Origin: UBA6164 sp963979005
GTDB lineage: Bacteria; Patescibacteriota; Gracilibacteria; BD1-5; UBA6164
Direction: 5' to 3'
Assembly: GCA_963979005.1 (NCBI GenBank)
Contig: CAXBVF010000013.1
Location: 1 to 20,219 of the forward strand
Length of the DNA stretch: 20,219 nt
In this document: positions 8,408-17,758 of the stretch, piece by piece
How the letters are laid out: each line of letters opens with the position of its first letter
Numbering within the stretch: position 1 is the stretch's first letter
Made by a program: the position numbers and the translations under genes
The notes under the pieces: model-generated
The model's input: only the letters and a program-made list of their open reading frames with translations
Databases searched by the model: none
What the model was told of the DNA's origin: nothing

Positions 8408-9779
8408 TCCAACTATTAATGTTTAATCAATTTCCTTTTTGATCAATACATAATACTTCTATAAGCTTATTTTCCACTGCTCAATATGAAAAACTATCAT
8501 TATCTGAGTATTTTTCTCAGTTTATTTTACCAGTATCTTTTATGTTTCTAAATGACTCTTTTGCATCTCATAGTGTTTTAAAACATCTTAATTCACTTGT
8601 TTCTTTTCAATCTTCTCAGATTATTTTATGCTCTGGAGTTCATATATTTCTTCATATCATATTTAATACAGATAGCATCTTTCAATCTGTTATTCATTCT
8701 CATGAACTATAGTCAAATCAAAACTTGTTATTTGAAAGAGTAATAAAATCAGATTTGTACTTATTCCATAAAAATATTAGTCATAAATCATAAATAGTAT
8801 TATAAAACTTGATATAATTCCTGATTGCTACACTTGTCATATTATCGATTTCTGTTTCTGATAATTTTACATTTTCTGCTCAAACTGTTTCTATTTCGTA
8901 GTATCATGAGTAATATGAATAACTACAATTAGGAGTGCAAAAATCCAATTTTGAATCTAGATAATCACTTTTATCCTCTGTATTAATATCTATTCAAGTA
9001 GATTTACTAGTATCTTTATCCTCTACTATATATTCTCATTCTTCGACTTCTTTTTCCTTTATTTTTTGCTTATCTTGAACTAATTTAACTAATTTATAAA
9101 TAGTGTCTAAGACAAATAATCAGTTAGTATCTAAGGATTTTAAATCAAATCAAATAATATTTCATAGTAGTTGTTTTTCTAATTTTTCCTTCCCTTTTAC
9201 GTTCTCTGTAGTAATGTTTTCATTTAATGCTACTAATGATTTTTGCAAGAAATTATCATCCAAAATTATAGCTTTTCATTTTCAAGTAATTATTTTATTT
9301 GCAACTAAAAACTTATATAATTCAGTATCTCATTTTTCAGTTCATAATAATGATTTTGTTAGATCATCATTATAGAAATTTGATACAGTTTTTATATACT
9401 TTTTATAATATTTTATTAGTCATTTATATTTATTATCTGAAAAATATACTTTTAAAATATCATCTATCTCCATAAATGTTTTTCATTCTCTAACTGATGA
9501 TTCTATAAATACTTTTCATAATTCTTCATTCTTTCTAAGTTTTTCATCTATATCATAGAAATTTGCAGAGCTTTTTCTTATATCATCTGCTGCTACTTTT
9601 AATGCTAAAGAAGTAATTTCAGGATTTGTTCAATATTGTACTAAAATATTATCAAAAGTATTTTTGAATCAATTCTTTTCTTGTGAAATAAGTAATTGAG
9701 CCTCATCTAAATCAAGTATTTTAGAAACTTTTTTCAATATTGGATCAATTTTAATTGATTCTTTTTCTATAGTATCCAT
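8403..9779 (-). CDS. Hypothetical protein, 458 aa
   Basis: One continuous frame with TGA=Gly (roughly 25 TGA codons) and a TAA stop. It starts MDTIEKESIKIDPILKK without signal peptide. The first ~260 residues are helix-rich and Lys/Asp/Asn-rich. An acidic linker follows (VEEGEYIVEDKDTSKS). The C-terminal ~170 residues contain CTPNCSYSYYSGYYE and later a Gly/Asp-rich stretch (NIGTPEHKIIGEDGKETS). No membrane segment and no catalytic motif is recognised. It is probably cytoplasmic and lineage-specific. Its promoter must lie in the 9780-9840 spacer that it shares with the divergent RNA locus. Its end overlaps the bidirectional terminator at 8369-8407. Confidence 0.75.
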
Positions 9780-9808
9780 TGTTAGATTTATTTTTAATTA
9801 ATAATATA

Positions 9809-9835
9809 TTGACATTTGTATTTTTCAGCTATAAT
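9809..9835 (+). promoter_or_regulatory. Promoter of the structured RNA locus
   Basis: Consensus TTGACA at 9809-9814 and a perfect TATAAT at 9830-9835, with a slightly short 15-base spacer. The predicted start is near 9842, just before the ACCAAAGGAGG sequence. This is among the best promoter matches in the window. Confidence 0.7.
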
Positions 9836-9860
9836 CTATCTACCAAAGGAGGTAAGAACA

Positions 9861-10010
9861 ATGGCAATGATTTATTTCATACTATCCCTTCTATTATTGG
9901 TAGAGCTAAAGCCCTTATTTCAAACGCGGTTTGAGACGGTGATTAAAAAAAACTGTTTCATTGGGAAATTCTTCCCAAAGATTCGGGGGCCTCCAGCTTT
10001 ATCAACATAA
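9861..10010 (+). CDS. Possible small membrane peptide, 49 aa, inside the RNA locus
   Basis: An ATG eight bases after AAAGGAGG opens a 49-codon frame ending TAA: MAMIYFILSLLLLVELK, then a basic tail with FFPKIRGPPALST. One hydrophobic helix followed by a positive tail is the layout of type I toxin peptides or small membrane proteins. Against it: the codons (CGG, GGG, ACG) are unlike the rest of the window and no glycine is TGA. In addition, the frame runs through several stable stems better explained as RNA structure. I rate it as an alternative reading of the locus rather than a firm gene. Confidence 0.3.
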   Translation: MAMIYFILSLLLLVELKPLFQTRFETVIKKNCFIGKFFPKIRGPPALST

Positions 10011-10037
10011 GAAGGAACTGATAGCTCCAGTTCAATC

Positions 10038-10065
10038 GTGGGATACTTATGTATCCCACTTTTTA
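10038..10065 (+). terminator. Intrinsic terminator of the RNA locus
   Basis: A perfect 9-bp stem GTGGGATAC/GTATCCCAC with loop TTAT is followed by TTTTTATTTTTT. The loop contains, on the opposite strand, the TAA stop of uvrB. On the minus strand no T-run follows, so it should stop only plus-strand transcription. Confidence 0.88.
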
Positions 10066-12185
10066 TTTTTTCCTTTTTTCAAATCTATTATAGCATCCCT
10101 AAGTTCTGCGGCTTTTTCATATTCCATATTAGCTGAAGCTATATCCATTTCAAGTTCTAATTTTGCTAATTCTTTCTCAAGAGATTTTTTATCTAGGATA
10201 GAATAGTCTCTTTTTGTTTTGTTTGATTTCAATCACATATCTTTTATTTCACTATAGACAGTTTTTGGACTTATTCAATTATCTTTATTATATTTATCTT
10301 GTAAATTTCTTCTATAATATGTTAAATGCATTGCTTTTCTCATTGCTTCAGATACTGTTAATCAGTCCTCATTACATAATTTTGCATTATCTAATCTATA
10401 TAATCCATCTGATTCCTTTTTAAGTTTTGAAATATCAGTCTTTTTCAATTGTTCTGAATACATATAAACTGTTCATGATACATTTCTAGCTGCTCTTCAT
10501 ATAATCTGAATTAAAGCGGAAGTAGATCTCAAAAATCATTGTTTATCAGCATCCAAAATACATATTTTACTTACCTCTGGTAAATCTAAACCTTCTCTAA
10601 GTAAATTTACTCAAACTATTACATCGATTTTTCATTCTCTAAGTTCTTTTAAAGTTTCAAGTCTTTCAAGCGTTTCTACTTCTGAATGTAGGTATTTTAC
10701 TTTTACTCCATTTTCTAGTAAATAATCAGTTAGTTCTTCACTAGATCTTTTTGTAATTGTTGTTATTAATATTCTTTCATTTTTTTCTACTACATATGAT
10801 ATATTCTTCATTATATCATCAACCATAAAATCCATAGGTCTAAGTATAATTTCTGGGTCTAGTAATCAAGTTGGTCTCATCATTTGCGGAATTACTCTAT
10901 TTTCCTTATCATCTTTCCAGTCTCAATCTTTTACTGGATCAAAATCAAAAAATTTATCAGGATCTTTACATGATTGCCCTATTTCATATTTACCAGGTGT
11001 TGCTGAAACAGCTACTATATTTTTAAGTTTTGCTTCAAATTCATCAAATTTTAAAGGTCTATTATCCATAGCACTGGGTAATCTAAAACCATTTTCTACA
11101 AGATTTGTTTTTCTAGCTCTATCTCAGGCATACATTCCTCAAATTTGAGAAAAAGTCATATGTGATTCATCTACTAAGCATAAAAAATCTTCACCAAAAT
11201 AATCCATAAGTGTAGCTGGTGATTTTCACTCTTTTCTACCGTCTAAATATCTAGAATAATTTTCTATACCATTTACATAACCTACTTCTTGCATCATTTC
11301 AAGATCATATTCTACTTTTGTTTTTAATCTTTCATATTTCAAAACATCTCACAAATCTTCTTTGAAATATTTTAATCTTGCTTCTAATTCTGATTTGATT
11401 GCTGGTAGTATTTCTAATATTCTATCTTTTGTTGTTACTGTATGTTTAGCAGGAAAGATAGTAGCTGACTGCATATATTCATAGACTTCTCATGTAAGAA
11501 AATTCCTAGAACTTATTTGACTTACTTCATCTCACCAAAATTCTACAGTTATCACAGTTTCTGAACTACTAGGAAATATTTCAAGCACATCTCACATTAC
11601 CATGAAATTACCAGGCTTGAAATCACTTGCAGCTCTTCTGTATTGAATAGCTACTAATCTTTTAAGCAAATCTTCTATTTTGTATTCTTTTCATACTACT
11701 ATGTCAAAAACTTGTTCCGTATATAGATCAATATCTCAAATACCGTAGATACAAGATACACTAGCTACGATAACCACATCCTTTCTAGTAAGTAAATCTT
11801 GCGTAGCTGCATGTCTTAATCTGTCTATTTCTTCATTTATTGTTGCCTCTTTTTCTATATAAGTATCTGTTTTAGCTACATAAGCTTCTGGTTGATAATA
11901 ATCATAATATGATACAAAATAATGTACAGCATTATCTGGGAAAAATTCCTTAAATTCTTGAGCTAATTGAGCAGCTAGCGTTTTATTATGAGCTATAATC
12001 AAAGTAGGTTTATTAATTTCTTTTATGACATTAGCCATAGTAAAAGTCTTACCACTTCAAGTAACTCACCAAAGTGTTTGAAATTTATCTCAATCTACTA
12101 TATTTTTTGTAATTTTATCAATTGCATTTGCTTGATCTGGACTTGGGGAATATTTTGATTGTATATTAAAAAGTTCTTTTGTCAT
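10047..12185 (-). CDS. uvrB: UvrABC system protein B (excinuclease subunit B)
   Basis: A 712-aa cytoplasmic nucleotide-excision-repair protein that takes DNA from UvrA, checks the lesion with its beta-hairpin and recruits UvrC for incision. Visible: Walker A GVTGSGKT at about 40-47; the damage-probing hairpin region SYYDYYQPEAYV at about 92-103; the DESH box with RKTNLVENGFRLPSAMDNRPL; helicase motifs around LITTITKRSSEELTDYL; and a C-terminal UVR domain (LEMDIASANMEYEKAAELRD) that binds UvrC. It is slightly longer than the usual ~660-680 aa and appears intact. Glycines in key motifs are TGA. The ATG at 12185 gives the expected N-terminus (MTKELFNIQSKYSPSPDQ). The stop sits in the terminator loop of the convergent RNA gene, so uvrB mRNA running past its stop would be antisense to that RNA. 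Confidence 0.97.
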
Positions 12186-12217
12186 TCTAGATATTTATAT
12201 TTTTAAAACATTCTGAT

Positions 12218-12246
12218 ATTATAATAATTTATTTTAAAAACACAAA
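12218..12246 (-). promoter_or_regulatory. Candidate uvrB promoter
   Basis: On the minus strand a perfect TATAAT (12218-12223) lies about 33 bases before the uvrB start. At the right distance (17 bases) only a weak -35, TTTGTG, is found, overlapping the T-run of the upstream terminator. No SOS-box-like palindrome was noticed. Confidence 0.45.
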
Positions 12247-12275
12247 AAAACTAAGCAATTTCTACTTAGTTTTTG
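12242..12275 (-). terminator. Intrinsic terminator after the 125-aa paralogue pair
   Basis: The stem AAAACTAAG/CTTAGTTTT encloses a nine-base loop; on the minus strand TTTTTTTGTGTTTTT follows. It starts a few bases after the stop of the 125-aa gene at 12281. Confidence 0.75.
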
Positions 12276-12280
12276 AATAA

Positions 12281-12658
12281 TTAATCTATTTGATTTAATA
12301 ATTGATTTTTAGTATTTTCTAATTCTACTTTAAGTGATTCGTTTACTTTAGCAATTTTTGTATTTTCCTCACTTTGTATAGTATACAGTCTTATGCTTAT
12401 TTTTTGTAATAATAAGCTTTTTGTATTTGAATTTGGTATATAAGTATAGACTTGATTACATAAATCAATAAGATCTACAGGCCTATCAATGTCAATAATT
12501 AATCTCAATAAATCTGCCAAATAAGTTCCAGATAAACTATCAAAACCATCTATTCATGTTTTATTTCATATATCTTTTAAGGCTTCTATATACGGATGTA
12601 AGTCCTGAAGTTCTAAAAAATCTAGAGTACTATCATTAGGGTTAGGATTATTATTCAT
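12281..12658 (-). CDS. Hypothetical protein, 125 aa, paralogue of the upstream gene
   Basis: Starts MNNNPNPNDSTLDFLEL and ends LENTKNQLLNQID; no signal peptide or membrane helix, predicted helical, with a possible coiled coil at the C-terminus (NESLKVELENTKNQLL). The central VYTYIPNSNTKSLLLQKISI matches YNYLPESNTKSLLLQQINV of the gene just upstream (12675-13052), and both encode exactly 125 residues, so they are tandem paralogues. They are separated by 16 bases and share the promoter at 13082-13109 and the terminator at 12242-12275. No known domain is recognised. A pair of small helical subunits forming a hetero-oligomer is a reasonable guess but not shown. Confidence 0.7.
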
Positions 12659-12674
12659 ATTTTTATATTATTTA

Positions 12675-13052
12675 TTAATACTCAGTAATGGAGTTGTGTT
12701 TCATTATACGATTAAGTTTTTTATTGATAAGCGATAATTCCTCTATTTCATTTGATTTTTTATTTCATCTAGCAAGCATAAGCATAGATACATTTATTTG
12801 CTGTAATAACAGACTTTTAGTATTTGATTCTGGTAGATAATTATATATTGCTGTACTATAAGTATTTAGTTCTTCAAAATCATTTAATTCTTTAATTTCA
12901 TTTAAAGTTTCAGGGACTAATTTACTAACTGATTCATCATAATCTCTAGCAATATCTACTAAGTTAGTTTCTTCAAATTGATCTGCAATATTTGTTAGTG
13001 CAATAATAAGAGGTGGAATATTTGGATCAATTACTCAATTTTTGTAATTCAT
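12675..13052 (-). CDS. Hypothetical protein, 125 aa, paralogue of the downstream gene
   Basis: Starts MNYKNGVIDPNIPPLIIAL and ends NRIMKHNSITEY. It is helical and acidic, with no membrane segment. Residues around 72-90 carry the Y-x-Y-[IL]-P-x-SNTKSLLLQ signature shared with the following 125-aa gene, and after it a Lys/Glu/Asn-rich helix. It is the first gene of a two-gene operon with a near-consensus promoter 30 bases upstream of its ATG. The N-terminal halves of the two paralogues have diverged strongly while the SNTKSLLLQ core is kept, suggesting the core is the shared working part. Function unknown. Confidence 0.7.
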
Positions 13053-13081
13053 AGTTTAGATTTGTTGATTAAATTTTTAAT

Positions 13082-13109
13082 ATTATATATATTTATTGTT
13101 GTTTGTCAA
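13082..13109 (-). promoter_or_regulatory. Promoter of the 125-aa paralogue operon
   Basis: On the minus strand a perfect TTGACA (13104-13109), a 16-base spacer and a perfect TATAAT (13082-13087) lie about 30 bases before the ATG at 13052. This is the strongest promoter match in the window. Confidence 0.8.
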
Positions 13110-13128
13110 TAGTTTTTATATAAAAGAC

Positions 13129-13236
13129 ATGATTAAAAACCTGAAAAGAGTAATTTCCTTTCTTATAGATTCTAAATACAAAAAAATATGCGATAATAAG
13201 GTATTAATTGAACAAGGATTTGAACAAAATAGTTAA
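13129..13236 (+). CDS. Doubtful small ORF, 35 aa
   Basis: ATG to TAA reads MIKNLKRVISFLIDSKYKK and ends LIEQGFEQNS, a basic amphipathic peptide with no TGA codon. It fills the otherwise empty space between the 125-aa operon promoter and the end of the amidase gene. No clear promoter of its own, no Shine-Dalgarno and no homologue is recognised, so it may be chance. The 13237-13238 junction is only two bases before the convergent amidase stop. Confidence 0.25.
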   Translation: MIKNLKRVISFLIDSKYKKICDNKVLIEQGFEQNS

Positions 13237-13238
13237 TT

Positions 13239-15116
13239 TTATGAAATATTAACTCACTTTAAAAAATACTTTATGATCATATCATAAGTCCATCATTTTT
13301 CTGCATAATAAGATACTCATGCTCAAGAGATTCACACTCAATGTCATGATTTTTTTTGTCATTCACTTCATTTATCGACAACTTTCTGTAAATATGGATA
13401 TTTCTCCGCTTCACTACTACAGATTTCTTCAGATTGTCTTACTAAACAATACTCATAAAAACTCATTGTATTTCCATCACTATTGCTGAAATACCAAGGT
13501 TTAATAAGTTTTCAATTATATGTTATTAATTGTCATTTAGTATCATCAACTATCCTATTTACATTTGGACTACGTAATTCTAAACTATATCACAAATATT
13601 TTTGGAATACATTAGGATCATCTGATCAATCATAAAACTCACCAGGAAATTTCCTAGCTTTTGTTGTATACCAAGTAGCATAACTTCTAGCTGCTGTTAT
13701 TATAGTTTTTACTTTTTCTGGATCTTCAAAATCACTTATTTCTCATAATCATTTCAGATAATCTTCTATTTCTAGGCTATTAACTACAACTATTTTTTCA
13801 TCTTTTACGTATAAATATATATCTCCCCTAAATTTATTATCATTATATTTTCCTTCTGTATCCCATGTAGGGACTCTATCCCAAGATGTTATTTCCAAAA
13901 TATCATCTTCCCTCTTTTTTGGAATTTTTAGTATATTAAATTTTATTCATTTTACTGATATATCAGTTCAAACTCTTTTTATATCAAACTCTGCTGTTCA
14001 TGATTTTATTTTTATCTTATCACTATCTGGATATGATAGCTTTATTTTGATAGTATTATCATCATTAGTACTTGTAATTGAATTATATGTTAATTCGTTT
14101 TTATATTTAAAATAGTCTATTATAAATCACTTTAATTTTAATTTATTAGAAGACTTATTTTTTTCTAATTCTTCTTCTATTTTAGCCATAATTCATATTA
14201 GTTTATCATCTGAAAATTTAGATAAACTATCATATATTTTTTGTTTATAAACATAAGCAACTGAAATAGGATCTCTTAATAGTTCCTCTGTCATTGTTTC
14301 GATTTGCTTAGCTAATTTATCTCATGGACAAGAAGTATGTCAAGCATCTCTATGTCATATTATTGGAGTTCTTAATTCAGTTTCTAATGGTTTAGAACAA
14401 CTAGCATCTAGACATTCTTTATGAAAATATGTTTTTTCATTTAAGTTAATATCATGTTTTTCTATTAATTGTTTTGTTAGTGCTTTTAACGCATTATATT
14501 GATTAATATTTATTTCTTTTGAATGATAATTTCAAATTACTGCTATACCTATAGTCGATCTATTATTCCATTTATCATGAGCAGCTACAACCTTGTCTCA
14601 CCCAGCTCTTCATTCATATATTTCACCATCATTTCATATCAAATAATTATATCAAATATCTCACCACTCTCTAGATAAAGCATGAAATTTATATATTTGT
14701 TTTATTCACTCCATTGAGTTTGTATATTCTGATACTGTATGATGAATTACTATTCAATTAATTTCTTTTGATTTTTGAATTGGCCAGGCATATTTTCTAC
14801 CACTTTCATCATATTCTGTACTTTCTATTTCTACATATTTTCAATACTCTTCAAGCAATATTTTATCCATTTTACTAAGTTTTGCTTGTCTTTCTTTGAA
14901 TTCCAATAATTGTGATTCATCATAAACAATATTTTGCCTTTTTAAAGCATCAATTTCTTTCTGTTTAAAAATAAGTTTCCACTCATAAGAGTCTCTAAAT
15001 CTATAATTTTCATCCGCTCACCACTCTTCTCTAGTGATAATTTTTAAGTCTTCTGCGGCAAAAGCCCCAGTATAACAGAAAAAAAGTAAAAAAAGTATGC
15101 AAAATATTTTCCTCAT
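13239..15116 (-). CDS. Secreted N-acetylmuramoyl-L-alanine amidase fused to a SpoIID/LytB domain
   Basis: A 625-aa exported peptidoglycan hydrolase. Signal peptide: MRKIFCILFLLFFCYTGAFA, cleaved after about residue 20-21. The PGRP/amidase_2 domain spans roughly 25-250: EEWGA near 31, GIVIHHTVS (zinc ligand His), then GHRDAGHTSCPGDKL with the second His and Cys ligands; it cuts the amide bond between MurNAc and the stem peptide. A ~130-residue linker follows. The SpoIID-type domain spans roughly 390-615: YLYVKDEKIVVVNSLEIEDYLKGLGE, AARSYATWY, YFSNSDGNT and GHGVGISGAGVSYYA; SpoIID relatives are lytic transglycosylases acting on glycan strands stripped of peptides. Putting both activities in one chain would allow sequential amidase then glycan cleavage. 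TGA encodes the motif glycines. Likely used for wall remodelling; attack on neighbour cells is possible given the predatory or epibiotic life of this group, but not shown. Confidence 0.9.
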
Positions 15117-15166
15117 TTCGATTTTTATGATAAAATAATAATATATTACAAATAATAATATAGTGT

Positions 15167-15997
15167 ATGTCAAAACAATTTAACAATTTTTTGCTCAAAG
15201 TACTAGTACTTAGTGCTTTTATTGTGCTTGCTTTTAATATATGAGATAATCTAATAAATGCAAACAAAGTTTCAGAAAATGTAGTAATAAATAATCAAGA
15301 TAATTCTAATTTTAAGGACGTTTCTAATGTAAGTCTTTGAAAAACATGAGTTGCTATCACAACTAATATCTGAATCAGATATAAACAAAGGCAAGAAACT
15401 CCAGCAACTATATATAGAGATATATTTTCTATAAGTGAGATAGTAGGGAATCCAGAACTTGCAAATCAAGAACTTATTTGAACTAATATGATTGCAGTAG
15501 AAGAATACAGAAATGTATTAAAAACTAATGTTAAACAATTACTTGATTCTAGTTATGATAAACCAAGATTTTTAAATGCATTTATTGAACAATTAGAATT
15601 TAGATATGTTACTTGAGGTGAAAATATAAAAAGATTAAATGAGCAAAAAACTGTATTTATGAACAATATAGCTAATTCAGAAGCTAGTATTGAAACTCTT
15701 AAGCAAAAAATAGAATCTGATTTCAGAGCTAATGATTCAAAAGAAAGCTTAAATAATATAGATAGATATTTAGAATTAAAAGAAGAGTTTTATTATTCTA
15801 GAACCTATGTTATCTATATAAATCATTTCTTAAGTGAATATTCATATCTAAGTGAATATAATAAACTATTGCTTGATACTCTAATCAATAACAAAGAAGC
15901 ATTAATCAAAGATGCATTTGTAGTAATCCCTGATTCTTGAGCGGATTTACTTAGAAGTTTTGATTTAATATATAGTGAAGAGGAATTTAAGCAATAA
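15167..15997 (+). CDS. Membrane-anchored or secreted helical protein, 276 aa
   Basis: The N-terminus MSKQFNNFLLKVLVLSAFIV with a hydrophobic core at about residues 8-25 (LLKVLVLSAFIVLAFNIG) is an uncleaved anchor or a signal peptide. About 60 polar, Asn-rich residues follow, and then a long helical region with heptad-like spacing (FIEQLEFRYV, ENIKRLNEQKTVFMNNI, EASIETLKQKIESDF). It ends IYSEEEFKQ-TAA. No enzyme motif is recognised. It is divergent from the amidase/SpoIID gene with only 50 bases between starts, so the two may be co-regulated and both act at the cell surface. It has no Shine-Dalgarno. A coiled-coil envelope protein is the best description. Confidence 0.65.
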
Positions 15998-16000
15998 AAT

Positions 16001-16035
16001 AAAAAGACTAAGTAATACTTAGTCTTTTATTTTTC
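16001..16035. terminator. Bidirectional terminator between two convergent envelope genes
   Basis: The perfect inverted repeat AAAAGACTAAGT-AAT-ACTTAGTCTTTT is followed by ATTTTT on the plus strand and TTATTTTATT on the minus strand. It begins three bases after the stop of the 276-aa gene and overlaps the last codons and stop (16027) of the convergent 567-aa gene. Confidence 0.88.
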
Positions 16036-17730
16036 ACAATAGACTTTAAGTGGTAATGTTCAACTTCATACTCAAGTAAAATTATATGAAGTACCTGATC
16101 ATGCCGATTTTTGTGGATCAACAAAAACAGTTCAATACTCATTCTTAACAGTGGTCATAATTTTGCTTGAAAAATAAACATAATTCGCCTTAAGCCATAA
16201 ACCACAGTTAGTATTTTTACATTTAGCTGCATACACACCGGAAGCATTTGATCAAACAACTCTATATGCATTTGAATTCAATAAATCAACTTCACAGGCA
16301 TAAAATTTTAATCATTGTCATGAACATACAGATTTTGCCTTGTTATACATATTAGTATCTTTTTCACAATAAGGGTCTGACATTTTCTTAAGATTGGTTG
16401 TTAGTACAGATGTTTTTATACATTTTCAGTTATCATACATAGTATATCATGCATCACACTTCAAAAAGTATCAATAATTTGTTGAATATTTTAACTTTTC
16501 TTCTTGTTGAGCATAACCAGGATTTGCATTTTTTACCCAATTATAAGTATAACTTGGTAACTTTCATGATTTTAAACTATAATAAAATGAAGTATATTTC
16601 ATTCATGCATAACATGATTTTCATTTTCATCCATTTATTCAAAAACAAAACCAGTTATAAAAAATTCATGAAGATGAACTAATATTGTTTTCTAAACCTC
16701 ATTTTGTATATTTATTCCCATCCGTAAGAACAGTTCATGCTTTACATAGGTTTGTATTTGTAGTAGCCGGTTTAGATGGTAAAGCAAAATTAGCTAATGG
16801 TCAACATTCACCATTTATAACATCCGCTTTAGCTAAACAACTTACTTTTGTAGTTGAGTATGTATTAGAACAAGACCAGATCCAATTTCATTTAGATAAA
16901 AGTACACTTGAGGCTTTTCATTCTGCACATAGATTTGATATAGGTTTATCTAATGCCTTTACTCATAAGGCAGTTCAACATGAAGATGGTAAATTCAATA
17001 AAGCTGTACATTTTACAGTTGAAAGATTTCAACTACATGTCCAATTATAATATCATCAAGTTCATTCAGCATCAATAATTTCAGGATCTCAATACTGACA
17101 TAATTGAGTTCATGATAATTTCTTAAAATCATCAACAAAAAATCTAGTTTTTCAATACTGCTTACAAGATCATGCGCGTCTAATTGTAGGAGTAGTAGCT
17201 TCAGGTATAACTATAGTCGTTGTTTCAGTTCATGTTGTAGTCGTAATTGTTGTTTCCTCTCTTTCTTCATCTATTAGTTCACTATCTCAAACATCTTCTC
17301 AAGCTACAGGTTCATCAGAGGGAGCAGGCGTAGTCGTTGTTTCTAATTCTATATACTCTACATTTGCAACAGAAGCAGCTATCCTTTGTCATATATAAGA
17401 CCTTTTACAGTCAAAAGTGTCTCATAGTAAATTTAACATACTTTTTTGATATGTATTTAATCATGAAACATCACTAATATAATTATCTATTAAAATAGAA
17501 AATCTATTTAATTTTGATAATTGAAATTCCATAGAATTTGCTAAATATTTATTATGTATTGTTTCTGAAACATTAAATACTAAATCAATTTGAGTAGAGC
17601 TTAGATTATTGTAATTATATATACTTACCGTATTTCTACAATTATCAGCTGCAGATACAGCTCAAGATGAGTAAATTGAAAAAATACTTACAACTAATGA
17701 CAAAATTATTTTTTGTATTTTCATAAACAT
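16027..17730 (-). CDS. Secreted cysteine-repeat surface protein with Thr-rich linker, 567 aa
   Basis: The signal peptide MKIQKIILSLVVSIFSIYSS (starting at the second Met; ATGs at 17730 and 17724 are both in frame) ends near AVSAAD. An N-terminal helical domain to about 125 carries two Cys. A Thr/Glu/Pro linker at about 130-185 (ETTTTPAP, EETTITTTTGTETTT) follows. Then come repeated modules of the pattern C-G..., LC-x-x-G, then Y-x-W-x-C-S or W-x-C, and C-x-A. Examples are SCGTALGVKALDKPISNLC with WIWSCSNTYS, and ECGPLANFALPSKPATT with FYNWFCFG. The even, recurring cysteines suggest disulphide-stabilised modules typical of surface or adhesin-like proteins in this lineage (from memory). The gene uses TGA for most glycines and has a promoter at 17759-17786. 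It is probably displayed on the cell surface, possibly for attachment to a host or other cells. Confidence 0.7.
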
Positions 17731-17758
17731 AATATTTAATATGTAAAAATATGGAGAA

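Larger units (their letters stand above)
9842..10065 (+). ncRNA. Structured RNA locus of about 225 nt, unidentified (non-coding RNA or small-peptide mRNA)
   Basis: A promoter (9809-9835) and a perfect intrinsic terminator (10038-10065) define a short transcript. It is visibly richer in G+C than its surroundings, a mark of functional RNA in an AT-rich genome. Local stems seen by eye: TCTACCAA (9839-9846) with TTGGTAGA (9897-9904); CAAAC-GCG-GTTTG (9921-9933); GAGACGGT with ACTGTTTC (9933-9959, with G-U pairs); TTGGGAA-ATTC-TTCCCAA (9961-9978); GAACTG with CAGTTC (10015-10033). GGAGG (9848-9852) can also pair with CCTCC (9990-9994), which would close a long-range stem. I find none of the conserved cores of SRP RNA, RNase P RNA or 6S RNA. 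It could instead be the messenger of the 49-aa peptide at 9861-10010; both uses are possible together. Confidence 0.6.

Noticed and set aside
9103..9375. Plus-strand frame of about 90 codons
   Set aside because: Antisense to the continuous 458-aa minus-strand gene; Ser/Phe-rich composition typical of a reverse-strand shadow of Lys/Asn/Glu-rich coding sequence.
9842..10065. Identification of the RNA locus as SRP, 6S or RNase P RNA
   Set aside because: The SRP GGAAGGAAGCA loop, the RNase P GAGGAAAGUC core and a 6S-like single long hairpin with central bubble were looked for and not found.
9961..10206. Plus-strand frame of about 81 codons crossing the RNA locus and uvrB
   Set aside because: It runs through the perfect terminator hairpin at 10038-10065 and into the antisense of the UvrB UVR domain; no start signal.
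13214..13223. GGATTTGAAC, ten bases shared with the tmRNA T-arm region, considered as a second att site
   Set aside because: Too short, on the core side rather than the far side of the accessory block, and not extended by flanking identity; probably chance.
16685..17050. A 121-codon plus-strand frame without stops
   Set aside because: It lies wholly inside the minus-strand 567-aa secreted protein, whose frame has a signal peptide, repeats and code-consistent TGA glycines. The plus frame's His/Phe-rich composition is what the complement of Cys/Trp/Lys repeats gives.
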